Shown: one piece after another, positions 60,722 through 64,000 of the stretch
Layout: every line of letters begins with the position of its first letter
Position numbering within the stretch: the first letter of the stretch is position 1
Origin: Microbacterium kyungheense
GTDB lineage: Bacteria > Actinomycetota > Actinomycetes > Actinomycetales > Microbacteriaceae
NCBI RefSeq assembly: GCF_006783905.1
Contig: NZ_VFPE01000002.1
Span: 310,001-374,000 of the forward strand
Reading direction: 5' to 3'
Length of the DNA stretch: 64,000 nt
The notes under the pieces: generated by a model
Told to the model about the DNA's origin: nothing
Seen by the model: only the letters and a program-made list of their open reading frames with translations
The model's database searches: none
Program-made: the position numbers and the translations under genes

Positions 60722-62302
60722 GTGACTTCCGGCCGCCAGTCCTTCTACATCACGACGCCGATCTACTACCCGAGCGACGTGCCCCACATCGGCCACGGCT
60801 ACACGACCGTGGCGGTCGACACGCTCGCGCGCTGGCACCGCCAGGCGGGCGACGACACCTGGATGCTCACGGGCACCGACGAGCACGGCCAGAAGATGAT
60901 GCGCGCCGCCTCGGCCAACGGCGTGACGCCGCAGGAGTGGGTCGACAAGCTCGTCACCGAGTCGTGGTTCCCGCTGCTGAAGACGCTCGACGTCGCCAAC
61001 GACGACTTCATCCGCACGACCCAGCAGCGCCACGAGGAGCGCGTGCAGCAGTTCGTGCAGGCCATCTACGACCGCGGCTACATCTACGCGGGCGAGTACG
61101 AGGCGCTGTACTGCGTCGGCTGCGAGGAGTTCAAGCCCGAGTCCGAGATCGTCGACGGCACGGGGGCGTTCGAGGGCCTCAAGGTCTGCGCGATCCACTC
61201 GAAGCCGCTGGAGCTGCTGCAGGAGAAGAACTACTTCTTCAAGCTGAGCGAGTTCCAGGACAAGCTGCTGGAGCTGTACGCGACGGTCCCGGACTTCGTG
61301 CGCCCCGACTCGGCCCGCAACGAGGTCGTCTCGTTCGTGAAGAACGGCCTGAAGGACCTGTCGATCTCGCGCTCGGCGTTCGACTGGGGCATCACGGTGC
61401 CGTGGGACGAGCAGCACGTCATCTACGTGTGGGTCGACGCGCTGCTGAACTACGCCACCGCCATCGGCTACGGGACGGACCCCGAGGAGTTCGCGCGCCG
61501 GTGGCCCGCGTACCACGTGGTCGGCAAGGACATCCTGCGCTTCCACGCGGTCATCTGGCCCGCGATGCTGATGGCCGCGGGCCTCGAGGTGCCGCGCGGC
61601 GTCTTCGCGCACGGGTGGCTGCTCGTCGGCGGCGAGAAGATGTCGAAGTCGAAGCTCACCGGCATCGCGCCCACCGAGATCACCGACGTCTTCGGCTCGG
61701 ACGCCTACCGCTTCTACTTCCTGTCGGCGATCGCGTTCGGTCAGGACGGCTCGTTCTCCTGGGAGGACCTGTCTGCCCGCTATCAGGCCGAGCTCGCCAA
61801 CGGCTTCGGCAACCTCGCGTCGCGCACGACCGCCATGATCGAGAAGTACTTCGAAGGCGTCGTGCCGCCTGCGGCCGACTATCTCGAGGGTGACCTGGCG
61901 ATCCAGCGGACGGTGGCGGATGCCGCGACCGCCGCCGACGCGGCGATGGAGCGCTTCCGCATCGACGAGGCGATCTCGTCGATCTGGACCATCGTCGACG
62001 CGCTGAACCTGTACATCACGGCGAACGAGCCGTGGGCGCTCGCCAAGGACGAGGCGCAGCGCGCGCGTCTGGGCACCGTGCTGTACACGGCCGCCGAGGG
62101 CCTGCGCGCGCTCGCTGTCCTGCTGTCGCCGGTGATGCCGCAGTCCACCGAGAAGCTCTGGATCGCACTCGGCGCGGCGGAGTCGCTCGGCCGGCTGCAG
62201 GACCAGCCGCTGCGCGAGGCGGGCGGCTGGGGTGTGCTGAGGCCCGGCACGTCGGTCAACGGCCTCGCGCCGCTGTTCCCGCGCGTCGAGCAGACGGCCT
62301 GA
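60722..62302 (+). CDS. metG: Methionyl-tRNA synthetase
   Basis: This class I synthetase of 526 residues charges tRNA-Met. It has HIGH in DVPHIGHGYTT near residues 20-30, the connective domain with a zinc-site CVGCEEF near 138 and KVCAIHSKP near 163, KMSKS in GGEKMSKSKLTG near 302-313, and a C-terminal anticodon-binding helical domain. The C-terminal tRNA-binding (EMAP-like) domain of longer MetRS is absent, as usual in actinobacteria. The GTG start has TAGACT ending six bases upstream. It overlaps tatD by one base. Confidence 0.95.
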   Translation: MTSGRQSFYITTPIYYPSDVPHIGHGYTTVAVDTLARWHRQAGDDTWMLTGTDEHGQKMMRAASANGVTPQEWVDKLVTESWFPLLKTLDVANDDFIRTTQQRHEERVQQFVQAIYDRGYIYAGEYEALYCVGCEEFKPESEIVDGTGAFEGLKVCAIHSKPLELLQEKNYFFKLSEFQDKLLELYATVPDFVRPDSARNEVVSFVKNGLKDLSISRSAFDWGITVPWDEQHVIYVWVDALLNYATAIGYGTDPEEFARRWPAYHVVGKDILRFHAVIWPAMLMAAGLEVPRGVFAHGWLLVGGEKMSKSKLTGIAPTEITDVFGSDAYRFYFLSAIAFGQDGSFSWEDLSARYQAELANGFGNLASRTTAMIEKYFEGVVPPAADYLEGDLAIQRTVADAATAADAAMERFRIDEAISSIWTIVDALNLYITANEPWALAKDEAQRARLGTVLYTAAEGLRALAVLLSPVMPQSTEKLWIALGAAESLGRLQDQPLREAGGWGVLRPGTSVNGLAPLFPRVEQTA

Positions 62303-63213
62303 TGACCGAGGCGCCCGTGCCGTACCCGGCGGAGGGGGCGGACCCCTCGCAGTACGTCCGCACGCGCGAGAAGGGCTCGCGCGACGTCAGCTACCCCGAC
62401 GCGCCCGAGCCCCTCGCGGTGCCGGTGTACGACAACCACGCGCACCTCGAGATCGAGGACGGCGTCGGTCTGTCGCTCGACGAGCAGCTGACGCGCGCGG
62501 GCGGAGCCGGCGTGATCGGCGTCGTGCAGGCCGGCGGCGACATCGAGTCGAGCCGCTGGTCGGCGTGGGCCGCGGCATCCCATCCCCGCGTCCTCGCGGC
62601 CGTCGCGATCCACCCGAACGAGGCGCCCGCCTACGCCGCAGCCGGCCGCCTCGACGAGGCGATCGGCGTCATCGACGAACTGGCCGCGCAGCCGCGCGTG
62701 CGGGCGATCGGCGAGACCGGTCTGGACTTCTTCCGCACCGACGACGACGGACGCCCGGCACAGTTCGAGAGCTTCGAGGCGCACATCGCGCTCGCGAACA
62801 AGCACGGCATCGCGATGCAGATCCACGACCGCGACGCGCATGACGCCGTGCTCGAGACCCTCGCGCGCGTCGGCGCGCCGGAGCGGACCGTGTTCCACTG
62901 CTTCTCGGGCGACGCCGACATGGCGCGCGTGGCGGGGGAGCGCGGGTACTGGCTGTCGTTCGCCGGCAACGTCACCTTCAAGAACGCGCAGAACCTGCGC
63001 GACGCGCTCGCGGTGATCCCTCGCGATCGCATCCTCGTCGAGACCGACGCGCCGTTCCTCACGCCGACGCCGCATCGCGGACGCCCGAACGCCCCGTACC
63101 TCGTCCCGGTCACGGTGCGGTTCATGGCGGCGGAGCTCGGCGTCGACGTCGACGAGCTGTGCGCGCAGGTCGCCGCGAACACGCTCGAGGTGTACGGCGC
63201 GTTCGAGGACTAG
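62302..63213 (+). CDS. tatD: TatD-family metal-dependent DNase
   Basis: The 303-residue TIM-barrel hydrolase has the metal-binding set HAHLEI near residues 47-52, Glu in AIGETGLDFF near 137, His in QIHDRDAHD near 174, His in FHCFSGD near 199 and Asp in VETDAPFLTP near 247. An N-terminal extension of about 40 residues (PSQYVRTREKGSRDVSYPDA) is common in actinobacterial members. TatD acts as a 3'-5' exonuclease in DNA repair. It is coupled to metG by TGATG. Confidence 0.93.
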   Translation: MTEAPVPYPAEGADPSQYVRTREKGSRDVSYPDAPEPLAVPVYDNHAHLEIEDGVGLSLDEQLTRAGGAGVIGVVQAGGDIESSRWSAWAAASHPRVLAAVAIHPNEAPAYAAAGRLDEAIGVIDELAAQPRVRAIGETGLDFFRTDDDGRPAQFESFEAHIALANKHGIAMQIHDRDAHDAVLETLARVGAPERTVFHCFSGDADMARVAGERGYWLSFAGNVTFKNAQNLRDALAVIPRDRILVETDAPFLTPTPHRGRPNAPYLVPVTVRFMAAELGVDVDELCAQVAANTLEVYGAFED

Positions 63214-63222
63214 GTTCGGTCC

Positions 63223-63747
63223 GTGGACGACGAACTGTGGGACGTGACGGATGCCGCCGGCATCCCTCTCGGCATCACTCATCGCCGCGGCGACCCGGGT
63301 CTTCCCTCGGGGCAGTATCACGTCGTGTCGTCGGTGTGCGCCGTGCGCGAGGACGGACGGGTCCTGATCTCGCAGCGCGCGGCCGTGAAGGACTTCGCGC
63401 TGGAGTGGGAGTTCGCGGCGGGCAGCGCCCTGGCGGGCGAGACCAGCCGCGAGGCGGCGGCACGCGAGCTGCGGGAAGAGACCGGGCTGCGCGCGTCGAG
63501 CGCGTCGCTGGTGTTCGTCGGGCGCTGCCTCGAGCGCTCCGCGCTGTTCGACCTGTACGTCGCCCATGACGTCGACCCGCGGACGCTGATGCTCGACCCC
63601 GACGAGGTCGCCGCCTCGCAGTGGGTGACACTCGACGACGTGCGGGCGCGCTACCGCTCCGATTTCGCCGGGCCGTGGGTGGCACGCCTCGACGCGATGT
63701 GGCCGGACCTGGTCGCGGCCGTGCGGGGTGACCGGGCGGCGCCGTGA
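63223..63747 (+). CDS. NUDIX hydrolase
   Basis: The 174-residue protein has the full Nudix box, GSALAGETSREAAARELREE followed by TGL, near residues 66-88. It resembles the IPP-isomerase/YfcD-like branch (ITHRRGDPGLPSGQYH near the start), but its substrate is not fixed. The GTG start lies six bases after TAGGTT, whose TAG is the tatD stop. Its stop overlaps the next gene's GTG by four bases. Confidence 0.9.
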   Translation: MDDELWDVTDAAGIPLGITHRRGDPGLPSGQYHVVSSVCAVREDGRVLISQRAAVKDFALEWEFAAGSALAGETSREAAARELREETGLRASSASLVFVGRCLERSALFDLYVAHDVDPRTLMLDPDEVAASQWVTLDDVRARYRSDFAGPWVARLDAMWPDLVAAVRGDRAAP

Positions 63748-64000
63748 CCGGCTTCGCGACGTATGAGCCCGACGCCGGCGGCCGGCCCGCCGCGCCTGTC
63801 TCGCTGCGACCGGCGACGAGGGGCGATGTCGAGGCGATCCTGCGGATCGAGCTCGCGGCCGGTCGCTCGGCGGGATCGGTGGGCAGCGCCGAGGGCTACC
63901 GCCGCGCGATCGCCGATCCCGACCGCTGCGTGCTGGTCGCGGTCCTGGAGGGCGCGGAGGGGCCGGCCGTGGCCGGATGGGCCAAGACCCACCATCACCT
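63744..64000 (+). CDS. GNAT-family N-acetyltransferase, N-terminal part (runs off the window)
   Basis: From the GTG at 63744, overlapping the NUDIX stop (GTGA), an open frame runs to the right edge for 85 residues. VSLRPATRGDVEAILRIE near residues 19-36 is the typical GNAT opening, followed by a helix and CVLVAVLEG, the start of the central sheet. The acetyl-CoA loop is outside the window, so the family call rests on the N-terminal pattern. Confidence 0.65.
   Translation, partial: MTGFATYEPDAGGRPAAPVSLRPATRGDVEAILRIELAAGRSAGSVGSAEGYRRAIADPDRCVLVAVLEGAEGPAVAGWAKTHHH

Overview
The window is high-GC actinobacterial chromosome. The mix of class Ib nrdHIEF, lone XylG/FrcA-type ATPases, a Pmt-rsmI-metG-tatD neighbourhood, HspR-type operators and many leaderless starts fits Microbacteriaceae, most likely Microbacterium. 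The genus is an inference. No rRNA, tRNA, insertion sequence, prophage or CRISPR array was seen.

Layout. 1-688: 5' part of an MFS transporter (minus). 689-4919: class Ib ribonucleotide reductase operon nrdHIEF behind NrdR boxes and DnaA-box-like sites, closed by a strong terminator. 4943-10434: beta-glucoside locus (LacI repressor, lipoprotein, two permeases, GH1 glucosidase). 10637-13101: small genes (RsmC/RlmG-like methyltransferase, MarR regulator, DUF3817 membrane protein, VOC protein). 13223-15843: ClpC-type Hsp100 ATPase behind two HAIR-like elements. 15907-19113: two luciferase-like oxidoreductases and an ATP-dependent DNA ligase. 19136-23158: CitAB-type two-component system divergent from a CitMHS citrate transporter. 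23196-23888: class III sirtuin. 23954-32129: two tandem, non-identical sugar ABC importers plus a ROK regulator, all on the minus strand. 32218-44963: metabolic genes (FAD oxidase, hydrolase, NYN-LOTUS protein, Gfo/Idh oxidoreductase, M20 peptidase, O-acetylhomoserine sulfhydrylase, sulfurtransferase, quinone reductase) and the large helicase HrpA. 44964-45530: a 567-base gap with six copies of an imperfect palindrome. 45531-48778: ArsR-type regulator, aldo/keto reductase, YyaL-like protein. 48794-64000: the housekeeping row pmt, rsmI, metG, tatD, NUDIX, GNAT, interrupted between rsmI and metG by a 9.3-kb galactan locus (GH53 galactanase, GanSPQ-like importer, GH42 beta-galactosidase, LacI repressor).

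How it works together. Three sugar-uptake modules sit with cognate regulators: beta-glucosides (LacI, GH1), a pentose or hexose pair (ROK) and galactan (LacI, GH53 outside, GH42 inside). This suggests a saprophyte on plant polysaccharides. CitAB-CitM adds citrate uptake.

The most unusual signals are: the 45085-45398 repeat array, whose copies also start overlapping mini-ORFs; a G-tract frameshift separating the galactanase signal peptide from its catalytic domain; about 19 start codons preceded at a near-fixed distance by a TANNNT-like -10 element with no ribosome-binding site; and a genome-style 7-mer, GGATGCC, present about 70 times.
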